Of a DNA stretch of 64,000 bases, positions 42,350 through 53,275 are shown in pieces. This DNA comes from Neodontobutis hainanensis (taxonomy: Eukaryota; Chordata; Actinopteri; Gobiiformes; Odontobutidae): contig JALDNG010000020.1 in NCBI GenBank assembly GCA_024349245.1, positions 21,199,501 through 21,263,500 of the forward strand, given 5' to 3'. Every line of letters starts with the position of its first letter. Within the stretch, counting starts at the first letter, position 1. The notes below the pieces were generated by a model, which ran no database searches, was not told the DNA's origin, and saw only the letters and a program-made list of their open reading frames with translations. A program made the translations under genes and the position numbers.

Positions 42350-42905
42350 ACAATGTCATGATTTTATTGATGAGTTACTGAATTGCTTTCGGTTATCTGC
42401 ACAGAATTTGAAAAAGTCGTCATATCAGGTGATTTTAATGTGGATAATGTTTGTGACAGAAATGCCAAATAACCTTCTACTATTCTTCACCCTTTTGGTT
42501 TTTGTCATCATGTTAATGAGCCGACCCATAACAGAGATCACACTCTGGACCTGGTCATTACAAAGGGTTGCTGTTCATATTTCAGATGTCACTGTGATTG
42601 ATGTTGCTCTGTCTGATCATTCTTGTGTCTTTTTCCATCTGTCCATGATTCCAAAACTTGCTGCTGGATCTACAGTTGTTCAGAAGAGACACATTAATGA
42701 TAACACCCAGACACAGTTTATGGAGGCAATCAGGTTTGAAAATGCCTCATCAGGTCAAGTTGATGATTTGTTATACTTCAAGAGTTTTAAATGTTATGGA
42801 CACCATTGCTCCTGATAAGGCTAAAGTGATGAGGAAGAGGCAGAAGGCTTTGTGGAGCAACTCCTTCTCTCAGGGCACAGAAAAGGGAATGCCGAAAAGC
42901 CAAAA
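42350..42905 (+). pseudogene. L2 LINE endonuclease, C-terminal half
   Basis: It reads FEKVVISGDFNVDN (the SGDFN block of AP-type endonucleases), then after a frameshift FGFCHHVNEPTHNRDHTLDL with VITKG, and a SDHSCVFFHL block with the catalytic His. These match the DNA-nicking endonuclease of L2/CR1-type LINEs. Frame breaks and stops are frequent. It follows directly on the truncated gypsy element. Confidence 0.7.
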
Positions 42906-43029
42906 GAAAATGACGTAAATTTAAACTTTTAATTCATTATAAGGTATACAAAGAAAATTTTGACTTTGAAAAAAAGCAAGAGAAATATTCTTCTCAGAAA
43001 TCATCAACAACAGCAGTAACAACTCACGT

Positions 43030-43635
43030 GTCCTGTTTGTTACAGTGAACAGATTAACAAACCCTCCAGCTCCATTTCCTCCAGAATTAGTTTCCACCAC
43101 TAAATGCAATGAGTTTGCATTGTTTTTCAATCACAAGGTTCAAGGCATTAAACATGCTACAGTCTAAAGGACATACAACAACACTGCAGCCACCTAGGAG
43201 ACACTTGGTTGGGTTCAAATATTTTACACCCATTAATGACAGAACAATTGAAAAAACTGTCTCCAGCCTGAGTTCATTCAACTGCTGCCTCCATGTTTTA
43301 CCCACTAGATTTCTAAAATCAGTACTAAGCAGTTTGTTACCACAACTCACTGATATAGTCAATAATTCCTTACAGTCTGGAACATTTCCAGGGGCCTTAA
43401 AAACTGTTGTCATTAAGCCTCTCCTAAAGAAGAGCAGTCTTGATGCTACAGTGCTCAACAACTATCGACCCATATCAAACCTGCCATTTTTAGGGAAAGT
43501 CATCGAAAAAGTTGTATATCAGCAACTTAATGACTTTCTATTACTTAACAACTGCTTTGATCAGTCAGGATTTAAGCCCCATCACAAACTGAGACTGCAC
43601 TTATTAAAGTCAGGAATGATTTCTGTGTCTCTTGG
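43030..43635 (+). pseudogene. L2 LINE reverse transcriptase, fingers and palm entry
   Basis: An open frame shows FKYFTPINDRTIEKTVSSLS, LPTRFLKSVLSSLLPQLTDI, GTFPGALKTVVIKPLLKKSS and LNNYRPISNLPFLGKVIEKV, ending with a TALIKVRND-type sequence around 43615, where the inverted Rex1-like LINE begins. The antisense frame 43087-43461 is a shadow. Confidence 0.8.
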
Positions 43636-45245
43636 TGGAGCAGCGTGGCAGTAACAGTCTATTGCTAAAAGAGCTCTTGCAGCTGACAAGTACTTTGTGG
43701 AGCCGGTGGAAGGGAAAGTCCAGAATAGTCCTGATTTTGGACAACATCCTCCGCTCCGACACAGCAGTCAAAGCGTCCAACTCCTCCCCTACAACATGTC
43801 CGGCCTTCTTGATGATCATTTCAAGTCTATTAGAGTCCCTCACGCGCAGACTGCTGCCCCAGCAGACCACAGCGTACATGATGGCACTGGCCACCATAGA
43901 CTCGTAGAACATCCTGAGCATAGTCCTGCAGATGTCAAAGGACCTCAGCCACCTCTGAAAGTAGAGACGGCTCTGGCCATTCTTGTAGACAGTGTCCATG
44001 TTCTTGCCCCAGTCCAGTTTATTGTCCAAATACACACACAGGTATTTTTACCCCTCCACCATGTCCACACTAACCCCCTGGATAGAGATGGGGGTCACAG
44101 CGGCTTTAGTCCTCCTCAAGTCCACCACCAGTTCCTTAATCTTTATCACGTTGAGTAGGAGGTGGTTCTTCTTACTCCTGGTGAGAAAGTTATCCACAAC
44201 AGTCCTGTACTCCTTCTCGCCACCACTGCTAATACATCCAACCACTGCAGAGTCGTCAGAGAACTTCTGAAGGTGGCAGGACTCTGTGCAGTAGTTGAAG
44301 TCTGTGGTGAAGAGGGTGAAGAGGAAAGGAGAGAGGACTGTCCCCTGCGGCACCCCGGTGTTGCTGATGACAGTGTCAGACACACAGTTCTGCAGCCGCA
44401 CATACTGTGGTCTGCCAGTGAGGTAATCCACAATCCAGGACACCAGGGGGGGATCTACCTGCATCACTGCCTGCTTTTCAGCCAGCGGCCCCAGCCTGAT
44501 GGTGTCGAACGCAATGGAGAAGTCGAAGAACATGATTCTCACAGTGGTGGCCGGTTTGTCCAGGTGGGCATAGACTCTGTGGAGCAGGTAGATGATGGCG
44601 TTGTCCACCCCGAGGTGGTACTTCTAGGTGAACTGGAGTGGGTCTGTAGATGCTGCACCATGTTTTGCAACTGCTCCAGAGTCTTCAATGAGTGGGAGGT
44701 CAGTGCCACGGGCCTGTAGTCCTTGGAGTCACTGGAACGCTGCGTCTTCGGGACCGGAACGAGGCACGGTGTTGTCTTCCACACCAGGTTAAAGAACCTG
44801 TTGAACACATTGGCCTTGTCCACACTGCCCTCAATGCCTCCACCACTGGTTGGCTTGTATCCAGTGATGGATATAAGCCACTCCAGACTTCATGCTTCAT
44901 GCTACTCCAGACTTCCCTCATGTTGTTCTGCTGGAGCTTCCACTCCCACTTCCTCCCATGCTTCTTCCTGGCCAGCTTCATCTGCATTCTCAGGTCCCTC
45001 TGCGTAGCTCGCACCTCCTCCCTGTTCCCCGCACTGAACGCCTTCTTCTTTTTGTTGAGTGTGATTTTAATGTCCTTAGTAATCCATGTCTTGTTGTTTG
45101 GGTAACAGCTCACAGTCCTGGCTGGGATAATGTTGTCCTCACAGAAGTTGATGTAGCTGGTGATGCACTCAATAAGCCCATCTATGTCCTCTCTGTGGGG
45201 CTCAGTGAGTACCTGCCAGTCCGTCAACTCAAAACAGTTCTGTAG
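43636..45245 (-). pseudogene. Rex1-like LINE reverse transcriptase
   Basis: Blocks in order: TDWQVLTEPHREDIDGLIEC; CYPNNKTWITKDIKITLNKK; a fingers region with frameshifts near 44820 and 44620 (FRSRRRSVPV, DSKDYRPVALTSHSLKTLEQ); FFDFSIAFDTI (first catalytic Asp); TGVPQGTVLSPFLFTLFTTD; KFSDDSAVVGCI (catalytic DD, as FSDD); LLLNVIKIKELVVDLRR; and the C-terminal YESMVASAIMYAVVCWGSSL. The active-site aspartates are preserved although the frame is broken in several places. The long plus-strand frames opposite are shadows. Confidence 0.8.
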
Positions 45246-46030
45246 TGTCTCCAGTGTCTCATCAGTCTATCTTCTCACTGTCCTTGTACTCGGGGGCTAA
45301 CGTTTCACTAGAGGCAAGTAGGAGGTGGTGAGGTGCACCAGGTTGTGATCAGTCCTGCCCAGTGGGGGAAAGGGGGCTGAGCTGTATGCATCCCGAACAT
45401 TTGCATAAAGTAGGTCTATTGTACTTCCCTTTGTTGTGGGGCAATCCACAAACAATTTGAAAGGGGAGATAGTTTTGTCCAAATTCACGTGATTAAAGGC
45501 TCCAGAGACGGCAATGAAAGCATTGGGATGAGCGGTCTGAATCTGGGCTAATGCGGAGTGAAGGGTGCCGCAGGCCCTGGTAGGTTGGCAGATGGGGGCA
45601 CATAAACAACCACAAAGATAACATTTGAAAACTCCCTGGGCAAATAATATGGACATAATCCAACAGCACTCAGTTCCCCGTCCTGATTGCAGATGCGCTT
45701 TTTAACCGTGATGTGACCAGGGTTACACCAGCATTCATTCACAAACACGGCAAGTCCGCCCCTTTGCGCTTACCCCTGCTGGCAAAGTGCCGGTCAGCTT
45801 GCACTGTGTGGAAGCCCATGATGGAGGCGTTGTCAGCGGTAATGTCCTGGTGCATCCATGTCTCCGTAAAGCACATTAGACTACACTCAGGGTATTTCCT
45901 CTGACTTTGGACAAGTGCTGTTAGTTCATCCATTTTGTTGACAAGGGAGCGAACGTTCCCCATGAGGATTGAGGGGAGACACGGCTTAAACCTAAGGCTC
46001 TGTTGTTTCTTTGCCATTCTCCTCCACATG
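43636..46030 (-). mobile_element. Rex1/Babar-like LINE (jockey superfamily), inverted inside the L2 element
   Basis: A nearly continuous endonuclease-RT ORF2 lies on the minus strand between two L2 RT segments. No ORF1, tail or target duplication could be fixed. A stretch of L2 coding sequence between the flanks (about 70 codons covering the first palm motif) is missing, so insertion was accompanied by a deletion. Confidence 0.7.
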
Positions 46031-46059
46031 TCAAATGGCCCTGACATGTGGGGTTCCAC
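45297..46059 (-). pseudogene. Rex1-like LINE endonuclease domain
   Basis: In order: CLPSILMGNVRSLVNKMDEL (start of the AP-type endonuclease), LMCFTETWMHQDI (catalytic Glu), FVNECWCNPGHITVKKRIC, YYLPREFSNVIFVVVYVPPS, NAFIAVSGAFNHVN (expected SGDFN, with Asp changed to Ala) and PLGRTDHNLVHL (expected catalytic SDH; Ser is Thr). Frameshifts fall near 45745 and 45600. The domain would nick the target DNA. Confidence 0.75.
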
Positions 46060-46490
46060 AGGGGTCTATCTTGGGATCTCTATTATTCAATCTCTACATG
46101 CTTTCTCTAGGCCAGTTAATACACAGCTGTGGCGTATCCTACGACAATTCTGCAGATGACACTCAGATTTACATTTCACTCACAGCAGGTGAAAATGGAC
46201 CAATCCATTCACTGTGTCACTGCGGCAAACAGATTGATTTGTGGATGCGAAATCATTTTCTCCGACTGAACAGAAACAAGACTGAACTAATCATCTTTGG
46301 GAACAGAAACAAAGAGAAAGTGTCAGCAGTCACCTCAAGTCTCTTTTTCTAAAATCTAATAACCAGGTTAGAAATCTAGATGTCATTATGGACTCAGACA
46401 TAAATTTCCACAGTCAAATTAAGTCTGGAACATCATCTGCATTTTATCACCTAAAAAACATTTCCAGATTCAACTACTCTTTCCCACAGA
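46030..46490 (+). pseudogene. L2 LINE reverse transcriptase, catalytic part
   Basis: It reads MALTCGVPQGSILGSLLFNL, YDNSADDTQIYISLT (catalytic ADD box intact), DLWMRNHFLRLNRNKTELII and, after a frame change, VRNLDVIMDSDINFHSQIK and FYHLKNISRF. It continues the L2 RT that broke off at about 43620. It stops where RTE sequence of opposite strand starts. Confidence 0.8.
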
Positions 46491-47251
46491 TTCATTGTAT
46501 GACTCACCAGCTTAATACCTATGTAGTTTCCACAACTCTGCACATCTCTCACCCTCTCACTCTCTAAGACCTGGTTGAATAACCTAGTTAAAAACTCTAC
46601 TGCCATCTCTCCTAGACACTTCCATACCTCCACTGTTATGTCATCAGGACCAAGTGCTTTTTCTTTCTTCATCTTCTTTAAAGCCCTCCTAATTTCACCA
46701 TTACTAATTCTTTCTACTTCCTGTTCAACAATATTTGTACAATATTGTCAACAATAACAATAATAATGACAGAGTCTCTACAACTGTCATTTTCCTCATT
46801 CATCAGTTCCTCAAAGTACTCCTTTTATTTCCAGCTTTACACTCATTAACCAATCTGACACCCTCTTTACCTCCAGAATATTCTTCACAAATTTCTTCTT
46901 CAGGATCACTCCTACTCCATTTTTCTTCCTGTCCACACCATGATAGTGCTAGTGATGATAGTGCTTCTAGCCTTGCTACCCTTCCACCTGGTCTCCTGGA
47001 CACAGAATATCAACTTTCCTCCTCTGCATCATATCTACCAGCTCTCTACCTTTACCTGTGATCGTACCAACATTCAAAGTCCCTAATTTTAGTCCTAAAC
47101 TCATGCCTTTTCTATTCTCTCTATTCTTACAAACACACCTTGCTCCTCTCCTTCCTGGACCAACAGTAGCCCAATTTCCACCAGTGCCCTGTAGGTCAAC
47201 AGCACCAATGGCAGTCATTGTTAACCCAACCCCAAACGTTATGGTACGCAA
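46451..47251 (-). pseudogene. RTE endonuclease start fused by deletion to RT fingers
   Basis: The first part reads LGLKLGTLNVGTITGKGREL and VDMMQRRKVDILCPGDQVEG (AP endonuclease start; the usual VQETRW is altered). A decayed middle follows (GGKEGVRLVNECKAGNK). The last part reads KMKKEKALGPDDITVEVWKC, LGEMAVEFLTRLFNQVLESE and, after a gap, DVQSCGNYIGIKLVSHTMNL with WERVVE. Most of the endonuclease and all of the RT palm are gone. Confidence 0.75.
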
Positions 47252-47385
47252 GTCATGTTAGCAATTTGCATATTGGATTTAGCAAAAGTTTACCGACGGA
47301 TGCCCTTTCTGACACAAACCTCTATATTTATCCGGGCTTGGAACCAGCACAAAAAGTACACTGGCTTGTGACCTACTGTGGCTAG
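46451..47385 (-). mobile_element. RTE-type LINE, internally deleted, inverted inside the L2 element
   Basis: The minus strand starts with an RTE leader (GGATAAATATAGAGGTTTGT and AAGGGCATCC near 47300-47330), then the endonuclease start, then a jump to the RT fingers. The fragment ends about 46465. It belongs to the same LINE type as the fragment at 37815-38620 but covers a different part. Confidence 0.7.
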
Positions 47386-47829
47386 ATCAAATTACTAAAT
47401 TCTATATGTATAAGCCATTCTCAAACAGACAAATATTTGTCTCTGGAAATAGTCAGGACAACAAAGGACTGGACTTTCACCTGAGAAAGTCTACATACAA
47501 CATGTCCACGGTTGACAGAAAATAGTCCAGGTGAGTTTTTTTTTTTTTTAATCTAGATAAATTAATTGTTAGCAGATCTGAAGAAACATCAGTCTATATT
47601 TACCTGTACATTGTTGAAAATAATAAATAAAAAAAGAATTTACTCTTTACTTTAAAAATATTTTTATAACAATTGCACTAATTGTTTTGGATGGATAGTA
47701 TCCTTATGTGAAAAGTGAAAAACATCCATTAGAGATAGATATAAACCATGCAATATTTTCAAACAACCTTTACAATTAAAAATGGGTAATTCTAATTCTG
47801 GGTAAATCTAAGTGGTCATCTACTAAATG

Positions 47830-48060
47830 ATTATCAGTATTAATTATGAAAAAGTGAAAAACTATTGGTCTGTATGTGACCCCGGAACTAAAATGAGTTT
47901 GACAACCCTGCCCTTTAAACAACGGTTCAACTTCAAAATATTGCTAATCACCTTCAAAGCTATCCATAGCTGGAACTCATTACCTCCAGAACTCCATAAT
48001 ACTGATACTAAATCTCTGATACTAAATACTCAAAACTCATCTGTGCACACACTTACATAA
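47830..48060 (+). pseudogene. L2 LINE C-terminus
   Basis: The reading LPFKQRFNFKILLITFKAIH joined to SWNSLPPELHNTDT matches the conserved end of L2/CR1-type RT proteins, where R-FK-LL-T-KA-H is followed after a gap by WN-LP. The part between has been deleted. It fits as the last piece of the L2 copy that begins at 38.7 kb. Confidence 0.65.
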
Positions 48061-48100
48061 ACATAAGTTAATATATCTGAGGAGCGTCAATCTTTAGTTT

Positions 48101-49504
48101 GAGTCCAGACTTGTCCTTCTCGAGAGCAGCTTGTGTAAGTCACTCTGTAATTAAAGTAAGAAAATGGAAAGTAAGGCTAAATATAAGCATTTCAGTGTGA
48201 CAGCAGATTAAAACAGGAGCATCAGTGCCTCTTTCTTCAGGACTCTGTTAGCACAGGTTCATAATTACGACAGCCTACAGACACAAACCTCTGCCACTTA
48301 TTGGGGGACACGTTTCTGGTGAGGAGAGAAGTCATAAATAATGTGTCCTATAAGAAAATAGCTTGTGGCGTTTTATTGGTTTCATTTTTCCCCTTTTCCT
48401 ATTGAAAAATTTAATAAATCTATAGCAGTTCTCTGACTCCATCTAACAGCGTTTGGACCTTGAGGGCATTTGTCCCACTCTCCGGCTCTGTACAGTCAGT
48501 GGTAATATAGCGACTGTGACCTGTATCACTGAGCTTATCGCACCTCAGAAGCACTTACATTCATCACTAATGCATTAAACATAGACAAGTAATAACTTTT
48601 GTTTGTCTGAGAAGAGAATCCATATGAAAAATGTAATAAACTATATTTCTTGGAAGTCAGAAAGCATGTCTCTGAGTCAACAAAAACAGACCTGAATTAA
48701 TGAGAATAGAAATGTGGACTATTACCTCTTTTGTAAAGTAGTGCTGTATGGATTTTTGTTTAAACAAAATCTTATTGTATTTTTATAACATCAAATTTAA
48801 TTCAAAATATGTATATATTTTGTTGAATAGCTGCATAATTATGACATGCAACAGCACTTGTAACATACATTCTACTTTTCTCTTAAGCTTATTTTGGATT
48901 ATAACCTGAATGACGTCCGAATCTCCTCAGGCATCATCTATGATTGACATTAAAGACATAATATGTAATCTTTGGTGAAATCTAATGCCAATTCCATATC
49001 TCACACTCCAGGGCAGGGACATGCTGTCATCTATAAACATATGCAGTGCTCCGTTTGTCCTCTCCGGGCAGCTATAGGAACAGGAAGAAACATAGAATTA
49101 ATTTATTAATATTTGGTGTTATTTATTTTTATCTTTAAAAAGGGCTTGTGTGCATTATGTGCACACCGAGCCTGCATTAATATAAAAAAATATAAATTTT
49201 TGGGCATTTACACTGACGCAGTGATCATACTGTATATACATCTGGAGCTGTTTCCAGTTTAAAAAAATACAAACTCTTGGCTTCTAGACAAACTTATTTC
49301 TAAACGTAAAAAGTTGTGCCAATGAGGTTTGACTTGCTCCCTGCATTAGAAACCAGTAATTATTATTTTAATGAGGGACTAAATTATATATTGATACACT
49401 GATTCTATGACCAATGATTCAATAGGTTTTGAAAAATTAAGCATGCTATATAATCTTTGTTTGTTTTATTTTGATCAGGACAAACATAATGTACAAAGAA
49501 GTTA
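48101..49504. other. Stretch with no recognised gene
   Basis: The first half (48190-48600) has balanced composition and no repeat signature; the second half is AT-rich. No supported coding frame. Confidence 0.35.
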
Positions 49505-49872
49505 GTCTGGTACCCTGTTGCTTGCATTTGATGTTAAGGGTGGAGTTTTTAGGCGTAATGTTAACCATAAGAGAAACGGTGGATGTGGCAACACCACACA
49601 ACACTTTGTCAACAAGGAACCGCCGCTAGTTAACAAACAAGCGGTTTCATTGTTTTTATACTTTGCTGATTAATCAATACCGAGTTGATAGCAGAATCAT
49701 CCTGCCTTTCGGTTTCAGCGTTCGCCACGTTGAATGTTTTGGACTAGCCAAGTTACTTGTGTATGACGTTGCCAACCAACCACAACCTGCTCCAGAAAAA
49801 ACAGCTTGTGCTTGGTCTGTCCGCAGACATGCCGAGTGAAGGGATTTAATGTGAGAAAGGAACCAGACCATA
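49505..49872. mobile_element. Probable MITE
   Basis: Left GTCTGGTACCCTGTTGC and right (reverse complement) GTCTGGTTCCTTTCTCAC form imperfect inverted ends around 350 bp of non-coding, moderately GC-rich sequence set in AT-rich DNA. The superfamily is not determinable, although hAT is likely from the style of the ends. Confidence 0.45.
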
Positions 49873-50009
49873 ATATATAAATATATATATTAACAAAATT
49901 AGCAAAGGAATAAATAAGTTATTATTTATTTATAAGTTATTACAGTGAACCCATACCAAAATATAAAATAACTAGTGCTATAAAATTGTGCTGGCATCAT
50001 CATTCGTTG
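49873..50009. other. AT-rich linker
   Basis: Low-complexity TA-rich sequence between the MITE and the Tc1-like copy. Confidence 0.5.
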
Positions 50010-50029
50010 TTGTAAATGACTTGAGTGGG

Positions 50030-50262
50030 TAAAGGGCAGATGGCAGACACCGTGTATGGCGTCGTGTGGGTAAGCAGTTTGCTAATGTCAACGCTGTGGA
50101 TTGAGTGGCCCATGATGGCGGTGGGGTTATGGTATGGGCAGGTGTATGTTATGGACAACACAGGTGCATTTTATTGATGGCACTTGAAATACTGTGATGA
50201 GATCCTGAGGCCCATTGTTGTGCCATTCATCCACCTCATGTTGCTGAAAAGAACCAAGTTTC
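50030..50262 (+). pseudogene. Tc1-like transposase catalytic fragment
   Basis: With frame changes one reads DGRHRVWRRVGKQFANVNA, VAHDGGGVMVWAGVCYGQH and EILRPIVVPFIH. The second catalytic aspartate (in the LQHDNARPH block) would follow where the SINE and a deletion now stand. Stops and shifts are present throughout. Confidence 0.75.
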
Positions 50263-50271
50263 TTGCATAAG

Positions 50272-50632
50272 TAATTTTTTTAAGTAATTTATATTTATAT
50301 AGCACCTTTCTCAGATAATTATCACAAAGTGCTTTACAACAGTGTTTTTACATGAAGTTTCAACTCACCCCATTTACACACATTCTCTCCTGGGACAGAC
50401 AGAGAGGCGGGCAGCCACACAACCGGCGCTCACAACCTTCTCCTCCCACCACCAAACACAACTCCACAGTCACACACATTCATACACCAGTGCTACGGAC
50501 ACTGGAGGCAAGGTGGGTTAAGTGTCTTGCCCAAGGACACAACGACAGTATGAACTGTGGGGAGAGCGGGAATCGAACCTACTACCTTCCGGTTGAAGGA
50601 CGGCCGCTCTACCACTGAGCCACTGCCGCCCG
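50272..50632 (-). mobile_element. tRNA-derived SINE, full length, inserted in the Tc1-like copy
   Basis: On the minus strand: A box TGGCTCAGTGG (50622-50612), B box GGTTCGATTCC (50579-50569), the family body and a tail CTATATAAATATAAATTACTT. The B box matches the consensus exactly, making this the best-preserved SINE in the window. Its different 3' part compared with the 3276 copy (GATAATTATCTGAGAAAGGT) suggests a subfamily. Confidence 0.88.
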
Positions 50633-51000
50633 CATAGCCAGCATACTAACTGGACATATCATCCATTGACCGTGTTTGGGATACTGAATGGTTTTTAGAC
50701 TCTCACCCCCTCCCAATACAGTGAAACTGCACATTTTAGAGTGGCCTTTTATTGTGGCCAGCCTAAGGCACATCTGTGCAGTAATCAAGCTCTCTAATCA
50801 GATCCTGATATGCCATACCTGTGAGGTGAATGGATGATCTCGGCAAAGTGCTCACTAACATAGATTTGGACAGATTTGTGAACCTATTTTTAAGGGAAAT
50901 AGGCCTTTTGTGTTAATAGAAGAAGTCTTAGATCTTTGAGTTCAGCTTGTGAAAAATAGGGGTAACAACAAAAGTTTAAATTTTTGTTCAGTATAAATAG

Positions 51001-52990
51001 AAAAAAAGCTAGTCTACACTAGTCTGTCGTCACAAGATAAATTTCAATCACTGAGGTTTGTTGAAATAGAGTTGAAGTGTGGGTTGAAGTACTTGCTCTG
51101 ACAATAACTCAGATATGATCCTGTCGCGTTCCTGCAGCAGGTTGTATTCACCACTACAAACACAGAAGACTGTCAGCTCGGAGACAGCTGAGACTCACTC
51201 CTCAGTGTCTGGCTCTGTCAATCAGCCGCTGGACCACATCAGCTTCACTGTCTGTGTAGAAAAGATACAACAATATTTACTGCAACACACCAGCCCTTTC
51301 CCAACACAGATCTGGAGGTTCTTCATTGTTAAAGAAAAGGTCTTTCTATGTGTCAAGTTTTGCCTTTACATTCAACAATATTTCTTTAAGATATCAAGTA
51401 TAGAAGTGATACACAAAATGGTTGTTGAATGCAGCAGTTTTATTTCAGTCTTGCATTTTGTTTAAGGATACTGTCTGGACTCTTCTGGTCACATTGGTGA
51501 CCAATACCTACAATTTCATTTGGTATGCATGTTGATATTGCAATAATGAATTTGTTATATGATGCCTTGATTTAAAACTGGGGTGTATGGCAGTTTTTGA
51601 GTCTTTCTGGTGGCTTATGAACAGCCATGGTAGCCCTGCAGGGACATGTTGTTGTCTATGAACAAACCACTAGAACAAAGTCAGATGGTCATTTCACTAG
51701 GAAAAAAAGTGTTGTGTGCAAATGTGTAGCACAAACTATATGCATGTTTGCTAAATACATTTCAAGGCAGGACCACTTAAAAATGACTTAACAGTAGCTA
51801 AGATAGGTAATAACAGTACCACACATAGTTACGATGTTGCTGGTTGAGCAGAAATGGGGCACAAGGTTAACTGTTGTGTGATATTGGGAAATCCTCACTA
51901 ATATCATGGTGGGGAGCATCAAAAAGGGCTAATAACATCCATTATGCAACTGAGGAAAATAAGGAGCAGGGGTGAAAATGGGTAGGGAGCAGTTGCTAAA
52001 AAGTAAAGGCCAATGATCGACATGGGGACAAATGTAATAGAGTGGAGAACGTTGACTGGTGCTATGCCAAAATTGCCATCTCACTTTAAACTTGACTGAT
52101 ACAAAGTTTCAGTCCATATGTCAGAACATTAGCTGTAGCCAGACCTTTTGAAACCATTTTTCTTTGTTTGTCATTTGGCTTGGCATGCCATGAACTGAAC
52201 TCTAATTAAACAATCAAACCCGTGCAGTCTCATCCCCCTCTGTCCTCCTGACTTTGTCACAGCCCTTATCCCTGCTGCCGTGTAAAGTCCCATGTCGAAT
52301 GGCAGCCAGGGAGAGCTTGTTGTCTCCCGCTGTTTGTTGGCCTATCTCTCTTCTCCTCTGTGAAGTGGGTAAGCATCAAAGCAGCGGACTTCTGTGCTTG
52401 AGAGAGAGCAAAGTTGAGAGTTGCACTGAACTGCTGAGTAGCAAAATGAGTGAAGTTGTGTGGTGAGACTTGCATCTTAATTGTGCCTTTAAGAAACTCT
52501 TGATGTGGTTAAGGCAAGAAATTAACCATTGGACACAGCAGTGAAGGAAGGCAAGGACACAAACAGTGTCTAGAGCAAATAAATATTAAATCAATACAAC
52601 GTGTGAAAAGTAAAGTAAAAGTAAAGTAACTCTGCTGAAGTTTATAAAACATAATAATGTTGAAGAAAGACTGAAGAAGCTACTGCAAAATAAGTGAAAT
52701 TCCCTAAAACAATTATCCAAATGAAGATCAAACAGGCTTAGGTTTTGGGATTAAAATACTTATAAACATTTTTAGGAATCTTTTTGCTGCACACAGCAGC
52801 AGACATCCTTTTATGACTGGCAACTGCAAACTGTATGTGTTATAGCAGAAGAAAACAAGTACAAAATGACCAGCATCAGTGCAAGTCTCAAACTGCCAGA
52901 CTTCATTCATTCACACAGAAATTTCATTAAATTGATATCTCTCACATAAACTTACAGCCCTTTACCTTGTAGCTGCTACCCTCCAGAGTC
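51001..52990. other. Stretch with no recognised gene
   Basis: Open frames such as 51115-51465 and 52254-52466 (plus) show no known domain. The block around 52210-52480 is GC-richer than its surroundings and unassigned. Confidence 0.35.
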
Positions 52991-52994
52991 ACTA

Positions 52995-53275
52995 AAGCAG
53001 CAAGGTGTGGAAAGTTTTTAAGGTTTGTAGGTTGTGAATGGTAGGCCTATATGGGTACAAAGCAGATCTCCTCCACAAGAGGATGTATCAACACAGAAGA
53101 GCCTATTCTGGCACCTCCACCTCAAAGAGAAAGGGCATTCCTTTGAGGACAGCAATGTCAGAATTTTGGCCAGAGAGGCCAGATGGTTCGAGCGGTGGAT
53201 GAGGGACAAAACGTCTTCACCTTCAAACCTACGTCCAGATGCCTTTTTTGAAAACTTTTCTTTTCAAAGGTAAGA
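52995..53275 (+). mobile_element. Penelope-like element, GIY-YIG fragment
   Basis: Plus-strand pieces match the family at 4480 and 60735: HKRMYQHRR-type codons (CACAAGAGGATGTATCAAC), HLHLKEKGHSFEDSNVRILA, REARWFER, then directly the end sequence AAAACGTCTTCACCTTCAAA. The part between FER and the terminal repeat is deleted. Orientation is opposite to the other two coding copies. Confidence 0.8.

Larger units (their letters stand above)
38700..48100 (+). mobile_element. L2-type LINE with esterase ORF1, in pieces around three nested insertions
   Basis: Plus-strand blocks in the correct order are: ORF1 with SGNH/esterase domain (38808-39978), AP-type endonuclease C-terminal half (42350-42640), RT fingers (43109-43620), RT catalytic part (46030-46480), and C-terminus (47900-48060). 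Between them lie a gypsy element (about 39915-42320, plus), a Rex1-like LINE (about 43636-46030, minus) and an RTE LINE (about 46470-47385, minus). Because the blocks keep order and orientation, one L2 copy hit three times is the simplest reading. Confidence 0.7.
50010..51000 (+). mobile_element. Tc1-like transposon, 5'-truncated, split by a SINE
   Basis: The catalytic middle of the transposase (50030-50260) is followed by a reverse-oriented SINE (50272-50632), then by the element's end (50690-51000) with the same terminal sequence as the copy at 1-930 (CACATTTTAGAGTGGCCTTT, TTTTTGTTCAGTATAAAT). The two copies cover complementary parts of the transposase. Confidence 0.8.

Noticed and set aside
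43697..45245. Plus-strand open frames up to 185 codons
   Set aside because: They are shadows of the minus-strand Rex1-like endonuclease-RT.
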